A stretch of 56,351 nucleotides of DNA from Anaerolineales bacterium. GTDB taxonomy: Bacteria; Chloroflexota; Anaerolineae; Anaerolineales; E44-bin32. The DNA is taken from assembly GCA_016927115.1 (NCBI GenBank), contig JAFGNH010000085.1, positions 1-56,351 on the forward strand, written 5' to 3'. Shown here piece by piece: positions 1 through 8,038 of this stretch; position 1 is the first letter of the stretch; each line of letters opens with the position of its first letter. Position numbers and translations under genes: made by a program. The notes below the pieces were generated by a model that saw only the letters and a list, made by a program, of their open reading frames with translations, had not been told where the DNA came from and did no database searches.

Positions 1-11
1 CATGGTTCCTC
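1..11 (-). promoter_or_regulatory. RBS and start codon of a minus-strand gene leaving the window
   Basis: On the minus strand positions 3-1 read ATG and positions 11-8 read GAGG, four bases upstream. This looks like the start of a gene that continues off the left edge and is divergent from the marR gene at 290. Only the start codon is inside the window, so the product cannot be named. The same ten bases (2-11) recur as an inverted copy at 77-86. Confidence 0.4.
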
Positions 12-91
12 TTTGTTATGCAGATTTCCTGACTTCCATTCTACTTGCTTTGGAGTATTTACCCACACTAATTAGCGAGGAACCATTAAAT

Positions 92-106
92 TTAACCGCC
101 GGTTAA
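92..106. promoter_or_regulatory. 15-bp palindrome, possible operator
   Basis: TTAACCGCCGGTTAA is a perfect palindrome with 7-bp arms around one central base. It lies between the presumed minus-strand start at position 3 and the marR promoter, where a regulator of the divergent gene would bind. The binding protein is unknown; the assignment rests on symmetry and location only. Confidence 0.4.
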
Positions 107-218
107 CCTGCATTATCAGCACTGAATACCGCGGCCCAATAAGTTTCCATAGGGATTTTGAAAAGCTCTTCATTCCAAAGGTCAATATATTCATTACAGC
201 GCAGATGGATGTTCCTGG

Positions 219-267
219 TTGCTTTCCTGGTATTTTACTTGTATAATCCAACTATTGGGTAATACAA
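219..267 (+). promoter_or_regulatory. marR promoter with overlapping palindromic operator
   Basis: A perfect TATAAT box lies at 242-247, with TTGCTT 17 bp upstream at 219-224. An imperfect 29-bp palindrome (239-267) with outer arms TTGTAT/ATACAA and inner arms CCAA/TTGG, centred on 253, covers the -10 box. MarR proteins typically bind such palindromes and repress their own operon, so this is the likely autoregulatory operator. A Shine-Dalgarno AAAGGA (278-283) precedes the ATG at 290. Confidence 0.6.
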
Positions 268-289
268 CTATTTTTGCAAAGGACCCTTT

Positions 290-739
290 ATGCCCCTGGA
301 AAACAAACAATATCTTCAAGTAAACCAGGCCCTCTTCAGCCTGAGCCACGCGTATGAAAGAAAGATGGAACAGGACCGGCCGAAAAATATCCTCAACCTC
401 TCCATGGCAGACTGCTCTACTCTGATGGTCCTGCAGCAGTTCGGCCACATCAACGCTCGCCAGCTTTCCGAAGCCATGGATATCAATCCGGGAACCATAT
501 CCGTCTATGTCAACAGGTTGGTTAAAAAAGGGCTTCTTGTCAGGAAACGTGATACCAACGACCGCCGGACATGGTGGCTCACCCTTACTCCCGCCGGCAA
601 AATGGCATCCCGGAAAGTACTGGATAATGCCGTCCAATACACGCAGTCCTTCCTGGAATCCCTGGAAGACGATGAGCAGCAGGAACTGCACCGGCTCCTC
701 CTGAAAGCCTCGCACGCGCTGGGCTTCCAGTGGCAGTGA
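290..739 (+). CDS. MarR family transcriptional regulator
   Basis: This 149-residue protein has the size and layout of a MarR winged-helix repressor. An N-terminal dimerisation helix is followed by a winged helix (about residues 40-105) whose wing carries RKRDTNDRRTWWLTLTPAG, including the DxR motif and the closing LTPAG that mark the family. A C-terminal helix completes the dimer interface. MarR proteins bind palindromic DNA and release it on binding a small ligand; the ligand here is unknown. The gene is nine bases upstream of a radical SAM gene on the same strand, so the two form an operon that MarR probably controls through the palindrome at 239-267. The start is set by AAAGGA six bases before the ATG. 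Confidence 0.9.
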   Translation: MPLENKQYLQVNQALFSLSHAYERKMEQDRPKNILNLSMADCSTLMVLQQFGHINARQLSEAMDINPGTISVYVNRLVKKGLLVRKRDTNDRRTWWLTLTPAGKMASRKVLDNAVQYTQSFLESLEDDEQQELHRLLLKASHALGFQWQ

Positions 740-748
740 GGGTTTCAC

Positions 749-2098
749 ATGTCTTCTAACAATCAACCCCGCCTGCTTCTTATCAACCCGGTCAATCCAG
801 CCCGAACCGGCCTGACCATAAACGAGAGTTCCCGTTTCCCGCCGCTTGGATTGGGTATCATCGCTGCGCTTACTCCTGATAATTGGGGCGTAACATTGAT
901 CGATGAAAACTGGGAAACACACAAATTCCAGCCGGCCGACCTGGTCGGGATCACAGCTTTTACCGCCTCAGCCTGCCGTGCGTACGCTATCGCCTCAGAA
1001 TACCGCCGGGCCGGTATACCGGTCGTTCTGGGAGGAATCCACGCCTCCATGTGTCCGCAGGAAGCCCTCCGGTATGTGGATGCTGTGGTTATTGGTGAAG
1101 CGGAAGCGGTATGGCCCCAGGTTCTCGAGGATTTCCGCGCAGGCCGTATGAAACAGATCTACAGGGGCGAATGGCAGGACCTCACCCAGACGGTCGTCCC
1201 GCGCCGCAGCCTGTTCCACCCGGGGTACAACTTCGCCTCCATCCAGACCTCCCGCGGATGCCCGATGAACTGCGACTTCTGTTCGGTGACAGCCTTTAAC
1301 GGCCGGCGCTACCGCCGCCGTCCGCCCGAAGACGTCCTGGCTGAACTGGAGACGATTCCCCAGAAGATGCTCTTCTTTGTCGACGATAACATCATCGGTT
1401 ACAGCCGGGAGGATCGGGAGACAGCGAAGACACTGTTCCGTGAGATGGCCGACCACCATCTCGACAAATTATGGTTCTGTCAGGCATCGATAAATTTCGC
1501 CGACGACGAAGAGCTCCTGTACTGGGCGGGAAAAGCCGGATGCAAGATGGTCTTTCTCGGCCTTGAGGCGGAACACGACCAGCCGCTGCGCGAGGTAAAA
1601 AAGAAACTGAACCTTTCCCGCGGCGTAGACAGCTACCGGGAAGCGTTCCGGCGCATCCACAAAGCCGGGATCGCCGTGCTGGGTGCGTTCATCTTCGGCA
1701 TGGATTCAGATACACCCGGGCTGCTGGATTTGCGTACCCGCTACATGATCCGCAGTGATGTGGACGTGATGCAGACCACCACCCTCACCCCCCTGCCCGG
1801 CACGGACCTTTTCGCACGGTTGGAGGAGGAGGCACGCCTGCTTTACACAAACCATCCGGAAGATTGGGACCACTTTGATATGACCGAAGTGACCTATCAG
1901 CCTGCACAGATGAGTCCTGCGGAACTCTCCGAATCCACCATCCGCAACAACCGGAAGATGTACGCCGCCCCTGTTCTTGCCCGGAAAGCACTCAGGACGT
2001 TCCTCACGACACGCGACCCGATGGCCGCGATGTTCGCCTGGCACTCCAATCAGAATTACCGGAACGTGGCTCTGCATACGCCGCAGGGAAAACGCTGA
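749..2098 (+). CDS. B12-binding domain radical SAM protein
   Basis: The 449-residue product begins with a Rossmann-like cobalamin-binding domain (about residues 8-140; GGIHAS and IGEAE are typical of class B radical SAM enzymes). It continues with a radical SAM barrel carrying C171-x3-C175-x2-C178 for the 4Fe-4S cluster. Residues after about 380 form a C-terminal extension. Such enzymes cleave SAM and often methylate unactivated carbon or rearrange a substrate. No DxHxxG motif is seen, so cobalamin would bind without a lower-axial histidine, as is usual in this class. It shares a promoter with marR. No precursor peptide or biosynthetic partner lies beside it on the same strand, so the substrate is unknown. 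The cytoplasmic location is inferred from the absence of a signal or membrane segment. Confidence 0.88.
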   Translation: MSSNNQPRLLLINPVNPARTGLTINESSRFPPLGLGIIAALTPDNWGVTLIDENWETHKFQPADLVGITAFTASACRAYAIASEYRRAGIPVVLGGIHASMCPQEALRYVDAVVIGEAEAVWPQVLEDFRAGRMKQIYRGEWQDLTQTVVPRRSLFHPGYNFASIQTSRGCPMNCDFCSVTAFNGRRYRRRPPEDVLAELETIPQKMLFFVDDNIIGYSREDRETAKTLFREMADHHLDKLWFCQASINFADDEELLYWAGKAGCKMVFLGLEAEHDQPLREVKKKLNLSRGVDSYREAFRRIHKAGIAVLGAFIFGMDSDTPGLLDLRTRYMIRSDVDVMQTTTLTPLPGTDLFARLEEEARLLYTNHPEDWDHFDMTEVTYQPAQMSPAELSESTIRNNRKMYAAPVLARKALRTFLTTRDPMAAMFAWHSNQNYRNVALHTPQGKR

Positions 2099-2503
2099 TT
2101 ACAGTGAATTGGTCTCTGAAACCCGCCTGAATGGGATTTCACCCCCCCCATATTTTCCCGGGGCGGGTTACCAAACACGCCATAATCGGGGCCATACAAA
2201 CCCGGCGAGGGATATTCTGTGATCATCTGATGGAGAGAACAAGCCATTGAGAACAAGGATTTTCGAGCTGAATGTACACTGTTCCACGCGGCTTACGCTG
2301 CCAAACTACACATATTTGAGTTCCCTCGCATACTCGGGATTTCAATCTCTCCTCGGGCTTTGAAGGCGCGTTCTCCCCCAGCGCTATACGGCCTTCGTCG
2401 AAGCAGATAATGTAAAGAAGAGACCCGGTCTGGGCACTGAAGATTCCGTCATATACAAGAATGATACAGTGCCCAGACCGGGTCTCCTCTTATAGGGCGA
2501 AAA
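2099..2503. other. Intergenic region between convergent genes
   Basis: No convincing gene is seen in these 405 bases. Short open stretches lack ribosome binding sites and resemble no family known to me. The only clear structure is the long inverted repeat at 2420-2486 at its right end. Confidence 0.5.
2420..2486. repeat. 20-bp perfect inverted repeat, possible bidirectional terminator
   Basis: Arms 2420-2439 and 2467-2486 pair over 20 bp without mismatch around a 27-base loop. The arms begin GAGACCCGGTC and end GGGCACTG. The repeat sits 18 bp from the stop of the CobW-type gene and between convergent operons, so it could terminate transcription. However, no clean U-run follows on either strand, and both stem and loop are longer than usual. 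A small non-autonomous mobile element relic is an alternative. Confidence 0.6.
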
Positions 2504-3580
2504 TCACATCCCCGGGCGTCGCACAGGGATATCCGGGTGAAAGAAGCGCACGCCGGAGGCTTCCAGATGCACCCCGTCACGTGCTTCCGTATCGGCCAGG
2601 GCCTGGCGCACCAGCTGGTAGAGCTCCTTTGCAGGCAGTACAACCCGGGCGTTGAGGATGAAATAGACTTCTCTGTCCGGCAGTTCCGGGATAGCAGCTT
2701 TCCACATGCCATCGGCAAACAGCGGGAAACTGAGTTTGGCCTCCACATCACCGCTGCGGATATAGAATTTCAGATGCCCAATCGGGGCGCTGCGTTCCTG
2801 CAGGCTTCCGATGATCTTTTCCACCAGCGAGACAAATACGTCACGGCCCTGACCCGGCGGTACCGTCATGCGCACTTCTTTTTCCAGCCAGGCAAGTTCT
2901 TTTTCACCTTCGCTGTAACGGTCATAATCCAGATCGATAATTTCTTGCGGCATCAATGCGCCGCCCTGAAGCTGCTGCGCCCAGTCAGCGGCACCACCAG
3001 GTTCGAGTGAATTCTGCAGCAGGATGGTTTTATCGGGATAGCGGCTGCGGGCCAGCTGTTCGATCTCCGCACGCTCCTCGTCGGTCAGCAGGTCGATTTT
3101 GTTGATAATCAACAGTCTGGCTTCTTCGATCTGTTTGTCGAAAAGATAGTTGATCTTGTCACTGAAGGGAAGCTCTTCACCCTGCAGCCGGATCAGCAGG
3201 AGCTCGCTGTCGGCAAATACGGTGAAGGTATTCTCGCCTGTATCAGATGGATGGAGTTCCAGCAGCGGCTGGACGACCGTCGCCATCAGATCCGCACAGG
3301 ATCCGACTGACTCGGCAAACACCATATCCGGGTGTTCATCCTGCTCCAGCTGGGTCAGCTGCGCTTCCAGCTCATCATAATTACAGCGGAAGCAGCCTCC
3401 TGCCACTTCCACTGTAGGGAGATCCTCGCTGCGGTAAAAGGCAGTATCAACCAGGTATTTGCCTTTATCGTTGGTTACAATACCGACTTTTTTTCCTGCA
3501 GCCATAAAATATTTGGCAGCAGCAATAATTGCTGTCGTTTTGCCGCTGCCCAGGAACCCGCCGACAACATGGAAATTCAT
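2504..3580 (-). CDS. CobW/G3E-type P-loop GTPase
   Basis: The 358-residue protein has a P-loop GGFLGSGKTT (7-16), a metal-site-like GGCFRC (C63 and C66) where CobW proteins carry CxCC, and NKID (161-164) for guanine recognition. A C-terminal CobW-like domain follows (about 240-350). G3E GTPases deliver metals or cofactors or reactivate metal and B12 enzymes using GTP. It follows the UroD-thioredoxin gene by 30 bp on the same strand, so the pair is probably co-transcribed. A role in loading or reactivating a corrinoid/zinc methyltransferase is inference from that pairing. The CxxC in place of CxCC sets it apart from classical CobW. The closest alternative is a general zinc chaperone of the ZNG1/YciC type. 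Confidence 0.8.
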   Translation of the reverse strand: MNFHVVGGFLGSGKTTAIIAAAKYFMAAGKKVGIVTNDKGKYLVDTAFYRSEDLPTVEVAGGCFRCNYDELEAQLTQLEQDEHPDMVFAESVGSCADLMATVVQPLLELHPSDTGENTFTVFADSELLLIRLQGEELPFSDKINYLFDKQIEEARLLIINKIDLLTDEERAEIEQLARSRYPDKTILLQNSLEPGGAADWAQQLQGGALMPQEIIDLDYDRYSEGEKELAWLEKEVRMTVPPGQGRDVFVSLVEKIIGSLQERSAPIGHLKFYIRSGDVEAKLSFPLFADGMWKAAIPELPDREVYFILNARVVLPAKELYQLVRQALADTEARDGVHLEASGVRFFHPDIPVRRPGM

Positions 3581-3610
3581 TCAGCACCTGCTCTTTTATG
3601 AAGAACGACC

Positions 3611-4978
3611 TCAAATCAGTTTTTTGATTTCGGCAACAAATTCTTCATGGTCGGGAATAATCGATGAGTATTTAAGTTCGCCGTTGAGATAGATGCTCGG
3701 CAGATTCTTGACACCCATCCGGTGCACACGGGCGACGTTTTCCGGTGTGGTGAATTTGTACTCAACCAGGTCCACCTTGCCGGGAAGATCTGCCGCTGCT
3801 GTCTTTGCAGAACTGAGCATATATGTGCAGGCCGCACAGGTATCGGAATCCAGTGTAAAAACCTCTATGAGCGGCTTGCCGAGATTGGCATAATCCGGTA
3901 CCTCGACACTGCTTGTGTCGATTTCAGGAGCCTCGTAATTCGCGATCATCTTTCGGGAAGAATCTATATCGCGCACCGCCTGCAGCACCGCCACGGTGTT
4001 CTCAATCGGGGTATCATACGGCATATCGCAGCCGGGTGCCAGAATCAGATTGTGGTGATCGATACTGTCGAGGAAATCAACCACCCACTTCATGTTCGAC
4101 TGCTGGGTTCCCATCAGCATTTCCGTCGACAGGGGAATATTTCCACCCAGGGTGATATTGTAGCGGTCGGTGACTTCCTTGGCTGAGTGCATGCTGACGT
4201 TCTCGTCAACTGCAATCGAATCCGGGCCGGTCTCACACATCACCTTTATGTTTTTTGTGGCATCGCCGCATACAAAGAAGGACGAGAAAGCACCTCTCTC
4301 TCGGATAAAATCAAATATCCGGCGATAGGGTTCACCGAAGAATGCATTAAAGTGTTTCGGGGAAATCTGGGATATGACCGGGTCTACAACGCCTAACACG
4401 TCGACGCCTGCGTCAAGATAGAAACCTGCAATCTTCAGGGCCACCTCAGTGCAGTAGCTCACCAGGGGGTGCACGCGCTCCGGTTTACGGACCATAAAGG
4501 TGTAGACCTCAGTGCCCTGCAGATGGGAAGCAAGGGTGAGCGGGCCTGTGATCAAACCATACAGCGCGGTGTGGTCACCAACAGCCTGCTTCATCCGCCT
4601 GGTCACATCCAGGACAAGCGGGAAGCGCCCGTCGGTTTCAGAAAAGACGTGATCCGGGACGTTGGCTGTGCCCTGAAGCGGGTGGGTCATCACAGTAGGG
4701 GGAAGATTATCCGCCCAGCGAAGGTCACACCCCAGGATTTCGGCTTCGATCTGCAGATCAAACACGATCGGCTGGCCGTCGGGATCATAGATCTCATTGA
4801 CAGCTATGAGGCTGTCGAAAAGTTTGTCCGCGTCCTGCAGCATTTCAACAGCTGTGTAGTTCCTCAGCAGTCCAGCGTGGACGCCGGCATAGGGCACCCA
4901 TGGAACTGCGGGGACTTCTTCATGCCTGAGAGCTGAGAGGAGCAGCTCCTTCCCGGTGTACTCTTCTTTTATACTCAT
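3611..4978 (-). CDS. UroD/MtaA-type methyltransferase fused to a thioredoxin-like domain
   Basis: Residues 1-345 form a UroD-superfamily barrel of the kind found in corrinoid methyltransferases. Residues about 368-455 form a thioredoxin-like domain with CAAC (381-384) and a cis-Pro-type NLPSIY loop (425-430). MtaA enzymes move methyl groups between a corrinoid protein and a thiol using zinc held by HxC and a distant Cys. Here the first motif reads FFVCGDA, so His is replaced by F235, while C237 and C317 (in APGCDMP) are kept. The fusion suggests a redox or thiol-carrier role linked to methyl transfer. No corrinoid protein is adjacent. A TATAAT sequence is present on the minus strand at 5037-5032 but lacks a good -35. 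The gene is first in an operon with the GTPase at 2504-3580. Confidence 0.82.
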   Translation of the reverse strand: MSIKEEYTGKELLLSALRHEEVPAVPWVPYAGVHAGLLRNYTAVEMLQDADKLFDSLIAVNEIYDPDGQPIVFDLQIEAEILGCDLRWADNLPPTVMTHPLQGTANVPDHVFSETDGRFPLVLDVTRRMKQAVGDHTALYGLITGPLTLASHLQGTEVYTFMVRKPERVHPLVSYCTEVALKIAGFYLDAGVDVLGVVDPVISQISPKHFNAFFGEPYRRIFDFIRERGAFSSFFVCGDATKNIKVMCETGPDSIAVDENVSMHSAKEVTDRYNITLGGNIPLSTEMLMGTQQSNMKWVVDFLDSIDHHNLILAPGCDMPYDTPIENTVAVLQAVRDIDSSRKMIANYEAPEIDTSSVEVPDYANLGKPLIEVFTLDSDTCAACTYMLSSAKTAAADLPGKVDLVEYKFTTPENVARVHRMGVKNLPSIYLNGELKYSSIIPDHEEFVAEIKKLI

Positions 4979-5263
4979 AAACCTTCCCTTTCGCTTATAA
5001 TCCCGATAATGTTTACCCGTTTTCCTTCTTTATTATAGCGGAAAAGATTGTAAGACGACATACCTCTTAATCATGTTTTTTCCGTTGCATTAATCGTCCC
5101 ATCTTGCAGCACTCAGTCACATTTATTGTGCCTGTCCAGCACACAGCCGGGCCAGGGGGGGGAGTTCAAACACAAGGCACGTGAAAATAACCGGGAACCA
5201 TCCCTTCTCTTTGCACCTGAGTCCTGGTAAGAATACCTCAATAATTTCTGGAGAACCGGAACT

Positions 5264-5995
5264 TCAGCCTGCCCGTTCCTGCAGCCGCTCCTTCGCCGCC
5301 TCGGGTAGATAGGTTTTTGCCTTGCGAAGCATAACGGTTCTGCAGGAACGGTTTGTATTAATCTGCCTCACAAGAAAAGCCTCCACCAGGTTCGGATAAT
5401 TTCGCCCCATCGTTTTTAACCCCCAGCCAATCCCCTTGACCGCCTTCATCTCCTTTTCGGAATAAAGGGGTTCCAGTAAATCAAGCAGCTGCACGGCCTC
5501 AACCACAAGGCCGGCATCTCCCTGACTGCGTTTCGCCCAGAAATGGACAGATACACCCACTGCCCGCCGGACCCAGTCATTCCTGGATCTCCTCCAGGCC
5601 TTCAACACAGCCAGGGTCTGGTTAAAATCCCTGACCAGCGCTTCACCTGACACCCGCTCTGCCATACTGTCCGCACCATACCACACATCCGCTTCGATAA
5701 TATACCGCTGGCATAATATCAGAGCGCCGCTCAGATCTCTGTCCAGATTAGCCCGCAGTGCACTTGCGATAACCACCCAGCAGCCCTCCTCACGCAGAGC
5801 TGCGATTTTGCTCAGCAGCAGGTTTATCCCGGCGAGGCCGAAACTCCCAATTTCCCCACCGATCAAATCGAGCAGGCGGAACGGCGCAGGCTGCGCCAGC
5901 ACCGGTGCCAGTATAGCCAGGACTTGATCTATCTCGCCAGACTCAAGCTTTCTGGCGCATTCCGAACCGATTTCACGCGCTTGTTTTGTGTTCAT
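5264..5995 (-). CDS. AlkD-like DNA alkylation repair protein
   Basis: This 243-residue, almost all-helical protein matches the HEAT-like repeat family of DNA alkylation repair glycosylases (AlkC/AlkD). The most diagnostic stretch is SRNDWVRRAVGV followed by FWAKR and later KGIGWGLKTMGRNYP, where the family keeps aromatic and basic residues that wrap damaged DNA. AlkD proteins excise N3- and N7-alkylpurines. The start is supported by AAGGA shortly before the ATG. It is last in a minus-strand series that also holds two helix-hairpin-helix proteins, consistent with repair. A non-catalytic DNA-binding HEAT protein remains possible because single catalytic residues cannot be assigned safely without alignment. 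Confidence 0.78.
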   Translation of the reverse strand: MNTKQAREIGSECARKLESGEIDQVLAILAPVLAQPAPFRLLDLIGGEIGSFGLAGINLLLSKIAALREEGCWVVIASALRANLDRDLSGALILCQRYIIEADVWYGADSMAERVSGEALVRDFNQTLAVLKAWRRSRNDWVRRAVGVSVHFWAKRSQGDAGLVVEAVQLLDLLEPLYSEKEMKAVKGIGWGLKTMGRNYPNLVEAFLVRQINTNRSCRTVMLRKAKTYLPEAAKERLQERAG

Positions 5996-6045
5996 TTTCC
6001 TTCTTTCTGCGATAGATTATACCGGGCCAAACCAGGCCGGATCCT

Positions 6046-7029
6046 CTAGATCCTCAGTTCCACCACGTCCCCATCACTGAGCACATAATCCCGGCCAACC
6101 AGCTGGCCGTCAAAATCCGAGCTGCCCCACACCCGAGCGCTCTTAAGCTTCTGAACAAAATCATTGTGTACCTTGCCGGCAAATTCCTCCACCGTGCTGC
6201 CGCATGGAAGCAAAAACGGCTGACTCTTATCCGGCTCCTTCCACGGCGCTTTTGAATATACCCGGATGACCTCCAGCATGTCAAACAATGTTTGCTGGAA
6301 CGTTTCCAGGTTCCAGCCTGTCCGTGCAGAAACGGGAATCGTATGCCACTCCTGTTCAAGCAGCGCCAGAAAGAGCTCATACAGCTCCATCATTGTTGGC
6401 GTATCGACCTTATTCACCAGCACCAGGAACGGCTTGCAGTAATACTTCTGATCTTCAAAATCCCCCGCTTTCCCCAGCGGAAGAATGTTGTTTTGGGCGA
6501 GAAACGCCGCCGTTTCTTCAAGTTCTTTTACCGGCGAGTCAGTAACATCCACAACCAGCAGCACCACATCACAGCGCCGGATCAGATCCAGGCAGCCGGG
6601 ATCAACATACTCCTGATTAAACGGAGGCGTATCCACCAGCTGGATCTGAACATTCTCGAACTCCATCATGCCCGGCGTGGGGCCCCACGTAGTAAAAGGC
6701 GCAGGGGAAACCTCCGGTTCTGCATTCGTGAACGCCCGCACAAGCGATGATTTGCCTGAATTTGCCCATCCGACCAGCACAGCCTGCCCCGCCCCCTCGC
6801 GAGGTATGTTATACGCAGAAGAAAACCTGCTTGTGCCCTTCCTGCTCTGAGAGGAGGCTTTCAGCCTGGATAACTTCTTCCGTAAATCCCCCCGTACATG
6901 ATCAGTGCCCTTGTGCTTGGGAATAACACTCAGCATTTCTTCCAGGCACTCGATCCTTTCGGCATCGGAAGCCGCTACCCGGAACCGGCGCTCTATCTCG
7001 TAGTAATTGGGAGGTAAATTAGCTGGCAT
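6046..7029 (-). CDS. DRG/Obg-like GTPase with TGS domain
   Basis: The 327-residue protein carries an N-terminal helical segment, then a G domain with the P-loop GWANSGKS (87-94), the switch region DTPPF and the NKVD specificity motif. It ends in a TGS domain (about 255-327, finishing SDGDVVELRI). The order matches the DRG/Obg branch of TRAFAC GTPases, which usually act on ribosomes or RNA. The G1 motif has an unusual Trp-Ala-Asn run. The neighbours are an AlkD-like gene (50 bp downstream) and a GNAT gene (88 bp upstream). No target can be named. Confidence 0.82.
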   Translation of the reverse strand: MPANLPPNYYEIERRFRVAASDAERIECLEEMLSVIPKHKGTDHVRGDLRKKLSRLKASSQSRKGTSRFSSAYNIPREGAGQAVLVGWANSGKSSLVRAFTNAEPEVSPAPFTTWGPTPGMMEFENVQIQLVDTPPFNQEYVDPGCLDLIRRCDVVLLVVDVTDSPVKELEETAAFLAQNNILPLGKAGDFEDQKYYCKPFLVLVNKVDTPTMMELYELFLALLEQEWHTIPVSARTGWNLETFQQTLFDMLEVIRVYSKAPWKEPDKSQPFLLPCGSTVEEFAGKVHNDFVQKLKSARVWGSSDFDGQLVGRDYVLSDGDVVELRI

Positions 7030-7117
7030 AGCCCCAGAACCCCTGCATGAATTACCGTGGAGACTTCGATTTCTTTCTCATTGTACATGATTCCCAATAT
7101 TGCCCTGCCGATGGAAA

Positions 7118-7933
7118 TTACAGCATCTTCCTCAATTGCAGCTGCGACAATGCAGTCCGCTCAAAACCGAGTTCCATAAAAAATTGTTCCATCTCCTGAG
7201 GAAACAACACCGGGACCTGCCAGGTCTTTCCCGGAAACCGCTCTGCAGCGGCTCGCAGCAAACGAGTCGCTCTTCCCTGCAGCCGAAGATCCCGGCTGGT
7301 AACCAGCGCACGGATCGTCACGGTATCCTGACCGGGATGCGCAAGTACCAGCGCGGCACCGTCCAGTGCATATGCCCTGCAGTCGGCTCCAGAGGCCAGG
7401 CTGGCAGCCGAAACCTGCCATGGGAGATCCGGTAAACCATGCCGCAAGACCATCTCCGCTGCCTGTTCCAGGCTGATCTCCTCCAGACTGGCGTTTTCAA
7501 CACCGCCCAGCTTATTCAGAGAAAAGCCCACCAATCCGCGGATTATCTCAAACCCTGCTGACTGATACAACCGCAGCGCAGGTATATTCTGCTCAATCAC
7601 TTCCAGCTCGATATGCTCATCCTGTCTATCCAGTGCAGCCCGCACCAATTCTTCCAGGATACGACGGCCCACCCCTTTGCCACGAGCCTGTCTGGTTACC
7701 GCCATGGCTGCTACCCGGCTTGCCCGATTGCGGTGCGCCAGAAGACCCACACCCACCGGCTTTTCCCTGTCATAAACAAGTACACTGTTTTCCAGGCAGA
7801 TACTTTCCCGCTCTACCATCGCCAGTAGTCCGGCCAATTCCATATGCACATTTACAAAGTAATCCCGGAAGCCTTCCTCCATCACAGCATGGACAGCCTC
7901 CAGAGGTACTTCTGAAGCAGCACGAACCTCCAC
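7118..7933 (-). CDS. GNAT family N-acetyltransferase
   Basis: I place the start at the GTG at 7933 because GGAGG lies seven bases upstream (7945-7941). An upstream in-frame ATG at 8020 has no such site. The resulting 271-residue protein has a GNAT core with the acetyl-CoA loop RQARGKGVGRRIL (residues 81-93) and the typical NIPALRLYQSAGFEI strand-helix. The C-terminal half looks like a second, degenerate acetyltransferase fold. GNAT enzymes acetylate amines using acetyl-CoA; the substrate is unknown. It stands between a hydrolase and a GTPase in a minus-strand series. Confidence 0.85.
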   Translation of the reverse strand: MEVRAASEVPLEAVHAVMEEGFRDYFVNVHMELAGLLAMVERESICLENSVLVYDREKPVGVGLLAHRNRASRVAAMAVTRQARGKGVGRRILEELVRAALDRQDEHIELEVIEQNIPALRLYQSAGFEIIRGLVGFSLNKLGGVENASLEEISLEQAAEMVLRHGLPDLPWQVSAASLASGADCRAYALDGAALVLAHPGQDTVTIRALVTSRDLRLQGRATRLLRAAAERFPGKTWQVPVLFPQEMEQFFMELGFERTALSQLQLRKML

Positions 7934-8038
7934 AGTTTTTCCTCCAGTATTTTTTATCATCATGGCAGGTTCCAGTTTTAGGGCTGCGGGCTGAAAAAGC
8001 AAAGCCGGTAACCGGCTCAAAATAAATCCCGGATCACG

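Noticed and set aside
194-922. Long minus-strand frame (242 codons) opposite marR
   Set aside because: It lies antisense to a clear MarR gene with promoter, ribosome site and family motifs, and its own sequence resembles no protein.
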